Below, piece by piece: positions 1-15,364 of a stretch of DNA of 64,000 nt (positions are counted from its first letter, which is position 1; the number at the start of each line of letters is the position of its first letter). The translations under genes and the position numbers were made by a program. A model generated the notes under the pieces. It was not told the DNA's origin. It did not search any database and saw only the letters and a program-made list of their open reading frames with translations. The stretch is from Arenicola marina (Eukaryota; Annelida; Polychaeta; Arenicolidae): contig OZ025249.1 of assembly GCA_964019135.1 (NCBI GenBank), forward strand, positions 1,364,001 through 1,428,000, given 5' to 3'.

Positions 1-3000
1 TACCTTCCACTATGGTAACTGGAGTAAACACTGATGGGTTTACCTTCCACTATAATGAATGGAGCATACACTGATGGGTTTACCTTCCACTATGATGACT
101 GCAGCATACACTGATGGGTTTAACTTCAACTATAATGACTGGAGCATACACTGATGGGTTAACCTTCCACTATACTCAGTGGAGCATACACTGATGGGTT
201 TACCTTAGACTATGATGACCGGAGCGTACACTGATGGGTTTACCTTCACTATAATGACTGGGGCATACACTGATGGGCTTACCGTCCACATTAATGACTG
301 GAGCATACACTGATGGGTTTACCTTCCACTATGATGAGTGGACCATACACTGATGGGTGTATGTTCCACTATAATGACTGGAGCATACACTGATGGGTGT
401 ACGTTCAGCTATATTGACTGGAGCATACACTGATGGGTGTACGTTCCACCATAATGACTGGAGCATACCCTGGTGCGTTTACCTTCCAATATAATGACTG
501 GAGCATACACTGATGGGTTTACCTTCAAATATAATGACTGGAGCATACACTGATGGATTTACCTTACACTATGATGACTGGAACATACACTGATGGGTTT
601 ACCTTCCACTGTAATGACTGGAGCATGCACTGATGGGTTTACCTTACACTATGATGACTGGAGCATACGCTGATGGGTTTACCTTGCAGTATAATAACTG
701 GAGCATACACTGATGGGTTTACCGTCCACTATGATGACTTGAGCATACACTGATGGGTTTACCTTCCACTATAATGACTGGAGCATACATTGATGGGTTT
801 ACTTTCTACTATGATGACTGGAGCATACGCTGATGGGTTTACCTTCCACAATAATAACTGGAGCATACACTGATGGCTTTACCTTCCACTATAATGACTG
901 GAGCATACACTGATGGGTTTACCTTCCACTATGATGACTGGAGCATACACTGATGGGTTTATCTTCAACTATAATGACTGGAGCATTCACTGATGGGTTT
1001 ACCTTCCACTATGATGACTGGACCATACACTGATGGGTTTACCTTCCACTATAATGACTGGAGCATGCACTGATGGCTTTACCTTCCACTATGATGACTG
1101 GAGCATACACTGATGGGTTTAACTTCAACTATAATGACTGGAGCATACACGGATGGGTTTACCTTCCGCTATGATGACTGGAGCACACACTGATGGGTTT
1201 ATCTTCCACCATAATGACTGGAGCATACACTGATTGGTTTACCTTCCACTATAATGACTGGACCATACAATGATGGGTGTATGTTCCACTATAATGACTG
1301 GAGCATACACTGATGGGTGTACGTTCAGCTATAATGACTGGAGCATACACTGATGGGTGTACGTTCAGCTATAATGACTGAAGCATACACTGATGGGTGT
1401 ACGTTCCACCATAATGACTGGAACATACCCTGATGAGTTTATCTTCCAATATAATGACTGGAGCATACACTGATGGGTTTACCTTCCAATATAATGACTG
1501 GAGCATACACTGATGGATTTACCTTCCACTATGATGACTGGAACATACACTGATGGGGTTACCGTCCACTATGATGACTGGAGCATACGCTGATGGGTTT
1601 ATCTTCCACTATAATGACTGGAGCATACACTGATGGGTTTACCTTCCACTATGATGACTGGAGCATACGCTGATGGGTTTACCTTCCACTATAATAGCTG
1701 GAGCATACACTGATGAATTTACCTTCCACTATAATGACTGCAGCATACACTGATGGGCTTCCCTTCCAGGATGATGACTGAAGCATACACTGATGGGTTT
1801 ATCTTCAACTATAATGACTGGAGCATACACTGATGGGTTTACCTTCCACTATAATGACTGGAGCAAACACTGATGGGTTTACCTTCCACTATAATGACAG
1901 GAGCATACAATCATGGGTGTACGTTCCACTATAATGACTGGAGCATACACTGATGGGTGTACGTTCCACTATAATGACTGTAGCATACACTGATGGGTTT
2001 ACCTTCCACTATAATGACTGGGGCATACACTGATGGGCTTACCGTCCACATTAATGACTGGAGCATACACTGATGGGTTTACCTTCCACTATAATGACTG
2101 TAGCATACACTGATGGGTTTACCTTCCACTATGATGACTGGAGCATACACTGATGGGTATACCTACCACTATAATGACTGGAACGTGCACTGATGGATGT
2201 ACCTTCCACTATAATGACTGGAGCATAAACTGATGGGTTTACCTTCCACTATAATGACTGGAACGTGCACTGATGGGTTTACCTTCCACTATAATGACTG
2301 GAGCATACACTGATGGGTTTATCTTCCGCTATGATAACTGGAGCAAACACTGATGGGTTTACCTTCCACTATGATGACTGGAATATGCACTGATGGGTTT
2401 ACCTTCCACTATAATGACTGGAGCATACACTGATGGGTTTACTATCCACTATAATGACTGGAGTATACACTGATGGGTTTACCTTCAACTATGATGACTG
2501 GAACATACACTGATGGGTTTACCTTCAACTATGATGACTGGAGCATACACTAATGGGCTTACCTTCCACTATGTTGACTAGACCATACACCGATGGGTTC
2601 ACCTTCCACTATGATGACTTGAGTATACACTGATGTGTTTACCGTCCACTATGATGACTGGAGCATACACTGATGGGTTCACCTTCCACTATGATGACTT
2701 GAGTATACACTGATGTGTTTACCGTCCACTATGATGACTGGAGCATACACTGATGGGTTTACCTTCCACTGTAATGACTGGAGCATGCACTGATGGGTTT
2801 ACCTTACACTATGATGACTGGAGCATACGCTGATGGGTTTACCTTGCACTATAATAACTGGAGCATACACTGATGGGTTTACCGTCCACTATGATGACTT
2901 GAGCATACACTGATGGGTTTACCTTCCACTATAATGACTGGAGCATACAATGATGGGTTTACTTTCTACTATGATGACTGGAGCATACGCTGATGGGTTT

Positions 3001-4564
3001 ACCTTCCACAATAATAACTGGAGCATACACTGACGGCTTTACCTTCCACTATAATGACTGGAGCATACACTGATGGGTTTACCTTCCACTATGTTGACTG
3101 GAGCATACACTGATGGGTTTATCTTCAATTATAATGACTGGAGCATACACTGATGGGTTTACCTTCCACTATGATGACTGGACTATACACTGATGGGTTT
3201 ACCTTCCACTATAATGACTGGAGCATGCACTGATGGCTTTACCTTCCACTATAATGACTGGAGCATACACTGATGGGTTTACCCTCCAATATAATGACTG
3301 GAGCATACACTGATGGGTTTACCTTCCACTATGATGACTGGAACATACACTAATGGGTTTACCGTCCACTATGATGACTGGAGCATACGCTGATGGGTTT
3401 ATCTTCCACTATAATGACTGGAGCATACACTGATGGGTTTACCTTACACTATGATGAGTGGAGCATACACTGATGGGTGTACGTTCCATGATAATAACTG
3501 GAGCATACACTGATGGGTTTACCTTCAACTATGATGACTGGAGCATACACTGGTGGGTTTACCTTCCACTATAATGACTGGGGCATACACTGATGGGTTT
3601 ACCTTCCACTATAATGACTGGAGCATACACTGATGGGTTTACCGTCCACTATAATAAATGGAGCATACACTGATGGGTTTACCGTCCACAATGATGACTG
3701 GAGCATACACTGATGGGTTTACCTTCCAATATTATGACTGGAGCATACATTGATGGGTTTACCTTCCACTATTATGACTGGAGCATACGCTGATGGGTTT
3801 ACCTTCCACTATAATAACTGGCGCATACACTGATGGATTTACCTTCCACTATAATGACTGCAGCATACACTGATGGGCTTACCTTCCAGGATGATGACTG
3901 AAGCATACACTGATGGGTTTATCTTCAACTATAATGACTGGAGCATACACTGATGGGTTTACCTTCCACTATGATGACTGGAGCACACACTGATGGGTTT
4001 ACCTTCCACTATAATGACAGGAGCATACAATGATGGGTGTACGTTCCACTATAATGACTGGAGCATACACTGATGGGTGTACGTTCCACTATAATGACTT
4101 GAGCATACACTGATGGGTGTACGTTCACCATAATAACTGGAGCATACCCTGATGGGTTTATCTTCAACTATGATGACTGGAGCATACACTGATGGGCTTA
4201 CCTTACACTATATTGACTGGAGCATACACTGATGGATTCACCTTCCACTATAATGACTGGAGCATACACTGATAGGTTTACCTCCCACTATAATGACTGG
4301 AGCATACAGTGATGGGTGTACGTTCCACTATAATGACTGGAGCATACACTGATGGGTGTACGTTCCACCATAATAACTGGAGTATACACTGATGGGTTTA
4401 CCTTAAACTATGATGACTGGAGCATACACTGATGGGTTTACCTTCCACTATAATGACTGGAGCATACACTGATGGGTTTACCTTCCACTATAATGACTGG
4501 AGCATACACTGATGGGTTTACCTTCCACTATAATGACTGGAGCATACACTGATGGGTTTACCTT

Positions 4565-5642
4565 CCACTATGATGAGTGGAGCATACACTGATGGGTGTA
4601 CGTTCCATGATAATAACTGGAGCATACACTGATGGGTTTACCTTCAGCTATGATGACTGGAGCATACACTGATGGGTTTACCTTCCACTATAATGACCGG
4701 GGCATACACTGATGGGTTTACCTTCCACTATAATGACTGGAGCATACACTGATGGGTTTACCTTCCACTATAATGACTGGGGCATACGCTGATGGGTTTA
4801 CCCTGCACTATAATAACTGGAGCATACACTGATGGTTTTACCTTCCACTATAATGACTGGAGTATACACTGATGGGTTTATCTTCCGCTATGATAACTGG
4901 AGCAAACACTGATGGGTTTACCTTCCACTATAATGACTGGAGCATACACTGATGGGTTTACTTTCCACTATGATGACTGGAGCATACACTGATGGGTTTA
5001 CCTACCACTATAATGACTGGAGCATAAACTTGTGGGTACCTTCCACTATAATGACTGGAGCATACACTGATGGGTTTACCTTCCACTATAATGACTGGAA
5101 CGTGCACTGATGGGTTTACCTTCCACTACAATGACTGGAGCATAAACTGATGGGTTTACCTTCCACTATAATGACTGGAACGTGCACTGATGGGTTTACC
5201 TTCCACTATAATGACTGGAGCATACACTAATGGGTTTATCTTCCGTTATGATAACTGGAGCAAACACTGATGGGTTTACCTTCCACTATGATGACTGGAG
5301 CATACACTGATGAATTTACCTTCAACTATGATGACTGGAGCATATACTGATGGGTTTACCTTCCACTATAATGACTGGAACATACACTGATGGATTCACC
5401 TTCCACTATAATGATTGGAGCATACACTGATGGGTTTACCTTCCACTATAATGACTGGAGCATACACTGATGGATTTACCTTCCACTTTAATGACTGGAG
5501 CATACACTGATGGGTTTACCTTCCACGATGATGACTGGAGCATGCACTGATGGGTTTAACTTCAACTATAATGACTGGGGCATACACTGATGGGTTTACC
5601 TTCCACTATAATGACTGGAGCATACACTGATGGGTTTACCTT
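4565..5642. repeat. 1,078-bp higher-order repeat, copy 1
   Basis: This block of 27 monomers (1,080 bp minus a 2-bp deletion in one unit) recurs immediately downstream. Matching landmarks are the GATGAGTGG monomer at 4,571 and 5,649, the GGGTACC short monomer at 5,034 and 6,112, and the TGATGAATTTACC monomer at 5,309-5,311 and 6,387-6,389. All are offset by exactly 1,078 bp. Block edges are approximate to within one monomer. Confidence 0.8.
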
Positions 5643-6720
5643 CCACTATGATGAGTGGAGCATACACTGATGGGTGTACGTTCCATGATAATAACTGGAG
5701 CATACACTGATGGGTTTACCTTCAACTATGATGACTGGAGCATACACTGATGGTTTTACCTTCCACTATAATGACTGGGGCATACACTGATGGGTTTACC
5801 TTCCACTATAATGACTGGAGCATACACTGATGGGTTTACCTTCCACTATAATGACTGGGGCATACGCTGATGGGTTTACCTTGCACTATAATAACTGGAG
5901 CATACACTGATGGTTTTACCTTCCACTATAATGACTGGAGCATACACTGATGGGTTTACCTTCCACTGTAATGAATGGAGCATACACTGATGGGTTTACC
6001 TTCCACTATGATAACTGGAGCATACACTGATGGGTTTACTTTCCACTATGATGACTGGAGCATACACTGATGGGTTTACCTCCCACTATAATGACTGGAG
6101 CATAAACTTGTGGGTACCTTCCACTATAATGACTGGAGCATACACTGATGGGTTTACCTTCCACTATAATGACTGGAACGTGCACTGATGGGTTTACCTT
6201 CCACTACAATGACTGGAGCATAAACTGATGGGTTTACCTTCCACTATAATGACTGGAACGTGCACTGATGGGTTTACCTTCCACTATAATGACTGGAGCA
6301 TACACTGATGGGTTTATCTTCCGTTATGATAACTGGAGCAAACACTGATGGGTTTACTTTCCACTATGATGACTGGAGCATACACTGATGAATTTACCTT
6401 CAACTATGATGACTGGAGCATATACTGATGGGTTTACCTTCCACTATAATGACTGGAACATACACTGATGGATTCACCTTCCACTATAATGATTGGAGCA
6501 TACACTGATGGGTTTACCTTCCACTATAATGACTGGAGCATACACTGATGGATTTACCTTCCACTTTAATGACTGGAGCATACACTGATGGGTTTACCTT
6601 CCACGATGATGACTGGAGCATACACTGATGGGTTTAACTTCAACTATAATGACTGGGGCATACACTGATGGGTTTATCTTCCACTATAATGACTGGAGCA
6701 TACACTGATGGGTTTACCTT
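5643..6720. repeat. 1,078-bp higher-order repeat, copy 2
   Basis: This is the tandem neighbour of the 4,565-5,642 block and carries the same order of monomer variants. It diverges at about 6,721, where a TATGGTAACTGGAGTAAAC monomer follows instead of the GATGAGTGG monomer. A few single-base differences (for example ACCTTCC versus ATCTTCC near 6,675) separate the copies, so this is a genuine duplication with some age rather than an exact collapse or expansion. Confidence 0.78.
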
Positions 6721-6854
6721 CCACTATAATGACTGGAGCATACACTGATGGGTTTACCTTCCACTATAATGACTAGAGCATACACTGATGGGTTTACCTT
6801 CCACTATGGTAACTGGAGTAAACACTGATGGGTTTACCTTCCACTATTATGAAT

Positions 6855-9800
6855 GGAGCATACACTGATGGGTTTACCTTCCACTATGATGACTGGAGCA
6901 TACACTGATGGGTTTAACTTCAACTATAATGACTGGAGCATACACTGATGGGTTAACCTTCCACTATAATGAGTGGAGCATACACTGATGGGTTTACCTT
7001 AGATTATGATGACCGGAGCGTACACTGATGGGTTTACCTTCACTATAATGACTGGGGCATACACTGATGGGCTTACCGTCCACATTAATGACTGGAGCAT
7101 ACACTGATGGGTTTACCTTCCACTATAATGACTGGAGCATACACTGATGGGTTTACCTACCACTATAATGACTGGAGCATAAACTTGTGGGTACCGTCCA
7201 CATTAATGACTGGAGCATACACTGATGGCTTTACCTTCCACTATAATGACTGGAGCATACACTGATGGGTTTACCTACCACTATAATGACTGGAGCATAA
7301 ACTTGTGGGTACCTTCCACTATAAATGACTGGAGCATACACTGATGGGTTTACCTTCCACTATAATGACTGGAACGTGCACTGATGGGTTTACCTTCCAC
7401 TATAATGACTGGAGCATACACTGATGGGTTTATCTTCCGCTATGATAACTGGAGCAAACACTGATGGGTTTACCTTCCACTATGATGACTGGAGCATACA
7501 CTGATGAATTTACCTTCAACTATGATGACTGGAACATACACTAATGGGCTTACCTTCCACTATGATGACTAGACCATACGCTGATGGGTTTACCTTCCAC
7601 TATAATGACTTGAGTATACACTGATGTGTTTACCGTCCACTATGATGACTGGAGCATACACTGATGGGTTTACCTTCCACTGTAATGACTGGAGCATGCA
7701 CTGATGGGTTTACCTTACACTATGATGACTGGAGCATACGCTGATGGGTTTACCTTGCACTATAATAACTGGAGCATACACTGATGGGTTTACCGTCCAC
7801 TATGATGACTTGAGCATACACTGATGGGTTTACCTTCCACTATAATGACTGGAGCATACATTGATGGGTTTACTTTCTACTATGATGACTGGAGCATACG
7901 CTGATGGGTTTACCTTCCACAATAATAACTGGAGCATACACTGATGGCTTTACCTTCCACTATAATGACTGGAGCATTCACTGATGGGTTTACCTTCCAC
8001 TATAATGACTGGACCATACAATGATGGGTGTATGTTCCACTATAATGACTGGAGCATGCACTGATGGCTTTACCTTCCACTATAATGACTGGAGCATACA
8101 CTGATGGGTTTACCTTCCACTATGATGACTGGACTATACACTGATGGGTTTACCTTCCACTATAATGACTGGAGCATGCACTGATGGGTTTACCTTCCAC
8201 TATAATGACTGGAGCATACACTGATGGGTTCACCTTCCAATATAATGACTGGAGCATACACGGATGGGTTTACCTTCCACTATCATGACTGGAGCATACA
8301 CTGATGGGTTTATCTTCCACTATAATGACTGGAGCATACACTGATCGGTTTACCTTCCACTATAATGACTGGACCATACAATGATGGGTGTATGTTCCAC
8401 TATAATGACTGGAACATACACTGATGGGTGTACGTTCAGCTATAATGACTGGAGCATACACTGATGGGTGTACGTTCAACTATAATGACTGAAGCATACA
8501 CTGATGGGTGTACGTTCCACCATAATGACTGGAGCATACCCTGATGAGTTTACCTTCCAATATAATGACTGGAGCATACACTGATGGGTTTACCTTCCAA
8601 TATAATGACTGGAGCATACACTGATGAATTTACCGTCCACTATGATGACTGGAACATACACTGATGGGTTTACCGTCCACTATGATGACTGGAGCATACA
8701 CTGATGGGTTTACCTTCCAATATTATGACTGGAGCATACACTGATGGGTTTACCTTCCACTATTATGACTGGAGCATACGCTGATGGGTTTACCTTCCAC
8801 TATAGTAACTGGAGCATACACTGATGGATTTACCTTCCACTATAATGACTGCAGCATACACTGATGGGCTTACCTTCCAGGATGATGACTGAAGCATACA
8901 CTGATGGGTTTATCGTCAACTATAATGACTGGAGCATACACTGATGGGTTTACCTTCCACTATGATGACTGGAGCACACACTGATGGGTTTACCTTCCAC
9001 TATAATGACAGGAGCATACAATGATGGGTGTACGTTCCACTATAATGACTGGAGCATACACTGATGGGTGTACGTTCCACTATAATGACTGGAGCATACA
9101 CTGATGGGTGTACGTTCATCATAATAACTGGAGCATACCCTGATGGGTTTATCTTCAACTATGATGACTGGAGCATACACTGATGGGCTTACCTTCCACT
9201 ATAATGACTGGAGCATACACTGATGGATTCACCTTCCACTATAATGACTGGAGCATACACTGATGGGTTTACCTCCCACTATAATGACTGGAGCATACAG
9301 TGATGGGTGTACGTTCCACTATAATGACTGGAGCATACACTGATGGGTGTACGTTCCACCATAATAACTGGAGTATACACTGATGGGTTTACCTTAAACC
9401 ATGATGACTGGAGCATACACTGATGGGTTTACCTTAACCTATAATGACTGGAGCATACACTGATGGGTTTACCTTCCACTATAATGACTGGAGCATACAC
9501 TGATGGGTTTACCTTCCACTATAATGACTGGAGCATACACTGATGGGTTTACCTTCCACTATAATAACTGGAGCATACACTGATGGATTTACCTTCCACT
9601 ATAATGACTGCAGCATACACTGATGGGTTTACCTTCCAGGATGATGACTGAAGCATACACTGATGGGTTTACCTTCCACTATAATGACTGGGGCATACAC
9701 TGATGGGTTTACCTTCCACTATAATGACTGGAGCATACACTGATGGGTTTACCTTCCACTATAATGACTGGGGCATACGCTGATGGGTTTACCTTGCACT

Positions 9801-10169
9801 ATAATAACTGGAGCATACACTGATGGGTTTACCTTCCACTATAATGACTGGAGCATACACTGATGGGTTTACCTTCCACTATGATGACTGGAGCATACAC
9901 TGATGGGTTTATCTTCAACTATAATGACTGGAGCATACACTGATGGGTTTACCTTCCACTATGATGACTGGACCATACACTGATGGGTGTATGTTCCACT
10001 ATAATGACTGGAGCATACACTGATGGGTGTACGTTCAGCTATAATGACTGGAGCATACACTGATGGGTGTACGTTCCACCATAATGACTGGAGCATACCC
10101 TGGTGAGTTTACCTTCCAATATAATGACTGGAGCATACACTGATGGGGTTACCTTCAAATATAATGACT
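6855..10169. repeat. 3,315-bp higher-order repeat, copy 1
   Basis: This block is followed directly by a near-identical copy offset by 3,315 bp (83 monomers, shortened by the 39-bp and 38-bp variants). The diagnostic landmark is the AGATTATGATGACCGGAGCG monomer at 7,001, repeated at 10,316 and again at 15,511. Two closely spaced GGGTACC short monomers follow it in each copy. A weaker, more diverged relative of the landmark occurs at about 206. Confidence 0.85.
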
Positions 10170-13100
10170 GGAGCATACACTGATGGGTTTACCTTCCACT
10201 ATGATGACTGGAGCATACACTGATGGGTTTAACTTCAACTATAATGACTGGAGCATACACTGATGGGTTAACCTTCCACTATAATGAGTGGAGCATACAC
10301 TGATGGGTTTACCTTAGATTATGATGACCGGAGCGTACACTGATGGGTTTACCTTCACTATAATGACTGGGGCATACACTGATGGGCTTACCGTCCACAT
10401 TAATGACTGGAGCATACACTGATGGGTTTACCTTCCACTATAATGACTGGAGCATACACTGATGGGTTTACCTACCACTATAATGACTGGAGCATAAACT
10501 TGTGGGTACCGTCCACATTAATGACTGGAGCATACACTGATGGCTTTACCTTCCACTATAATGACTGGAGCATACACTGATGGGTTTACCTACCACTATA
10601 ATGACTGGAGCATAAACTTGTGGGTACCTTCCACTATAAATGACTGGAGCATACACTGATGGGTTTACCTTCCACTATAATGACTGGAACGTGCACTGAT
10701 GGGTTTACCTTCCACTATAATGACTGGAGCATACACTGATGGGTTTATCTTCCGCTATGATAACTGGAGCAAACACTGATGGGTTTACCTTCCACTATGA
10801 TGACTGGAGCATACACTGATGAATTTACCTTCAACTATGATGACTGGAACATACACTAATGGGCTTACCTTCCACTATGATGACTAGACCATACGCTGAT
10901 GGGTTTACCTTCCACTATAATGACTTGAGTATACACTGATGTGTTTACCGTCCACTATGATGACTGGAGCATACACTGATGGGTTTACCTTCCACTGTAA
11001 TGACTGGAGCATGCACTGATGGGTTTACCTTACACTATGATGACTGGAGCATACGCTGATGGGTTTACCTTGCACTATAATAACTGGAGCATACACTGAT
11101 GGGTTTACCGTCCACTATGATGACTTGAGCATACACTGATGGGTTTACCTTCCACTATAATGACTGGAGCATACATTGATGGGTTTACTTTCTACTATGA
11201 TGACTGGAGCATACGCTGATGGGTTTACCTTCCACAATAATAACTGGAGCATACACTGATGGCTTTACCTTCCACTATAATGACTGGAGCATTCACTGAT
11301 GGGTTTACCTTCCACTATAATGACTGGACCATACAATGATGGGTGTATGTTCCACTATAATGACTGGAGCATGCACTGATGGCTTTACCTTCCACTATAA
11401 TGACTGGAGCATACACTGATGGGTTTACCTTCCACTATGATGACTGGACTATACACTGATGGGTTTACCTTCCACTATAATGACTGGAGCATGCACTGAT
11501 GGGTTTACCTTCCACTATAATGACTGGAGCATACACTGATGGGTTCACCTTCCAATATAATGACTGGAGCATACACGGATGGGTTTACCTTCCACTATCA
11601 TGACTGGAGCATACACTGATGGGTTTATCTTCCACTATAATGACTGGAGCATACACTGATCGGTTTACCTTCCACTATAATGACTGGACCATACAATGAT
11701 GGGTGTATGTTCCACTATAATGACTGGAACATACACTGATGGGTGTACGTTCAGCTATAATGACTGGAGCATACACTGATGGGTGTACGTTCAACTATAA
11801 TGACTGAAGCATACACTGATGGGTGTACGTTCCACCATAATGACTGGAGCATACCCTGATGAGTTTACCTTCCAATATAATGACTGGAGCATACACTGAT
11901 GGGTTTACCTTCCAATATAATGACTGGAGCATACACTGATGAATTTACCGTCCACTATGATGACTGGAACATACACTGATGGGTTTACCGTCCACTATGA
12001 TGACTGGAGCATACACTGATGGGTTTACCTTCCAATATTATGACTGGAGCATACACTGATGGGTTTACCTTCCACTATTATGACTGGAGCATACGCTGAT
12101 GGGTTTACCTTCCACTATAGTAACTGGAGCATACACTGATGGATTTACCTTCCACTATAATGACTGCAGCATACACTGATGGGCTTACCTTCCAGGATGA
12201 TGACTGAAGCATACACTGATGGGTTTATCGTCAACTATAATGACTGGAGCATACACTGATGGGTTTACCTTCCACTATGATGACTGGAGCACACACTGAT
12301 GGGTTTACCTTCCACTATAATGACAGGAGCATACAATGATGGGTGTACGTTCCACTATAATGACTGGAGCATACACTGATGGGTGTACGTTCCACTATAA
12401 TGACTGGAGCATACACTGATGGGTGTACGTTCATCATAATAACTGGAGCATACCCTGATGGGTTTATCTTCAACTATGATGACTGGAGCATACACTGATG
12501 GGCTTACCTTCCACTATAATGACTGGAGCATACACTGATGGATTCACCTTCCACTATAATGACTGGAGCATACACTGATGGGTTTACCTCCCACTATAAT
12601 GACTGGAGCATACAGTGATGGGTGTACGTTCCACTATAATGACTGGAGCATACACTGATGGGTGTACGTTCCACCATAATAACTGGAGTATACACTGATG
12701 GGTTTACCTTAAACCATGATGACTGGAGCATACACTGATGGGTTTACCTTAACCTATAATGACTGGAGCATACACTGATGGGTTTACCTTCCACTATAAT
12801 GACTGGAGCATACACTGATGGGTTTACCTTCCACTATAATGACTGGAGCATACACTGATGGGTTTACCTTCCACTATAATAACTGGAGCATACACTGATG
12901 GATTTACCTTCCAATATAATGACTGCAGCATACACTGATGGGTTTACCTTCCAGGATGATGACTGAAGCATACACTGATGGGTTTACCTTCCACTATAAT
13001 GACTGGGGCATACACTGATGGGTTTACCTTCCACTATAATGACTGGAGCATACACTGATGGGTTTACCTTCCACTATAATGACTGGGGCATACGCTGATG

Positions 13101-14830
13101 GGTTTACCTTGCACTATAATAACTGGAGCATACACTGATGGGTTTACCTTCCACTATAATGACTGGAGCAAACACTGATGGGTTTACCTTCCACTATGAT
13201 GACTGGAGCATACACTGATGGGTTTATCTTCAACTATAATGACTGGAGCATACACTGATGGGTTTACCTTCCACTATGATGACTGGACCATACACTGATG
13301 GGTGTATGTTCCACTATAATGACTGGAGCATACACTGATGGGTGTACGTTCAGCTATAATGACTGGAGCATACACTGATGGGTGTACGTTCCACCATAAT
13401 GACTGGAGCATACCCTGGTGAGTTTACCTTCCAATATAATGACTGGAGCATACACTGATGGGGTTACCTTCAAATATAATGACTGGAGCATACACTGATG
13501 GATTTATCTTCCACTATGATGACTGGAACATACACTGATGGGTTTACCTTCCACTGTAATGACTGGAGCATGCATTGATGGGTTTACCTTACACTATGAT
13601 GACTGGAGCATACGCTGATGGGTTTACCTTGCAGTATAATAACTGGAGCATACACTGATGGGTTTACCGTCCACTATGATGACTTGAGCATACACTGATG
13701 GGTTTACCTTCCACTATAATGACTGGAGCATACATTGATGGGTTTACTTTTTACTATGATGACTGGAGCATACGCTGATGGGTTTACCTTCCACAATAAT
13801 AACTGGAGCATACACTGATGGCTTTACCTTCCACTATAATGACTGGAGCATACACTGATGGGTTTACCTTCCACTATGATGACTGGAGCATACACTGATG
13901 GGTTTATCTTCAACTATAATGACTGGAGCATACACTGATGGGTTTACCTTCCACTATGATGACTGGACCATACACTGATGGGTTTACCTTCCACTATAAC
14001 GACTGGAGCATGCACTGATGGCTTTACTTTCCACTATAATGACTGGAGCATACACTGATGGGTTTACCTTCCAATATAATGACTGGAGCATACACGGATG
14101 GGTTTACCTTCCACTATGATGACTGGAGCATACACTGATGGGTTTATCTTCCACTATAATGACTGGAGCATACACTGATTGGTTTACCTTCCACTATAAT
14201 GACTGGACCATACAATGATGGGTGTATGTTCCACTATAATGACTGGAGCATACACTGATGGGTGTACGTTCAGCTATAATGACTGGAGCATACACTGATG
14301 GGTGTACGTTCAGCTATAATGACTGAAGCATACACTGATGGGTGTACGTTCCACCATAATGACTGGAACCAACCCTGATGAGTTTACCTTCCAATATAAT
14401 GACTGGAGCATACACTGATGGGTTTACCTTCCAATATAATGACTGGAGCATACACTGATGGATTTACCTTCCACTATGATGACTGGAACATACACTGATG
14501 GGGTTACCGTCCACTATGATGACTGGAGCATACGCTGATGGGTTTATCATCCATTATAATGACTGGAGCATACACTGATGGGCTTACCTTACACTATGAT
14601 GACTGGAGCATACGCTGATGGGTTTACCGTCCACTATAATAAATGGAGCATACACTGATGGGTTTACCGTCCACTATGATGACTGGAGCATACACTGATG
14701 GGTTTACCTTCCACTATTATGACTGGAGCATACATTGATGGGTTTACCTTCCACTATGATGACTGGAGCATACGCTGATGGGTTTACCTTTAACTATAAT
14801 AACTGGAGCATACACTGATGGATTTACCTT
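10170..14830. repeat. 3,315-bp HOR copy 2 plus 1.3-kb extension (5,195-bp HOR copy 1)
   Basis: The first 3,315 bp repeat the preceding block. The following stretch, from about 13,500 (GATTTATCTTCC landmark at 13,501), is shared only with the third copy at 18,696. From 10,170 to about 14,830 the sequence therefore matches 15,365-20,025 at a constant offset of 5,195 bp. After 14,830 this copy jumps to CCAGGATGATGACTGAAGC and GGGGCATAC monomers that sit elsewhere in the third copy. This looks like an internal recombination junction. Confidence 0.82.
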
Positions 14831-15364
14831 CCAGGATGATGACTGAAGCATACACTGATGGGTTTACCTTCCACTATAATGACTGGGGCATACACTGATG
14901 GGTTTACCTTCCACTATAATGACTGGAGCATACACTGATGGGTTTACCTTCCACTATAATGACTGGGGCATACGCTGATGGGTTTACCTTGCACTATAAT
15001 AACTGGAGCATACACTGATGGGTTTACCTTCCACTATAATGACTGGAGCATACACTGATGGGTTTACCTTCCACTATGATGACTGGAGCATACACTGATG
15101 GGTTTATCTTCAACTATAATGACTGGAGCATACACTGATGGGTTTACCTTCCACTATGATGACTGGACCATACACTGATGGGTGTATGTTCCACTATAAT
15201 GACTGGAGCATACACTGATGGGTGTACGTTCAGCTATAATGACTGGAGCATACACTGATGGGTGTACGTTCCACCATAATGACTGGAGCATACCCTGGTG
15301 AGTTTACCTTCCAATATAATGACTGGAGCATACACTGATGGGGTTACCTTCAAATATAATGACT

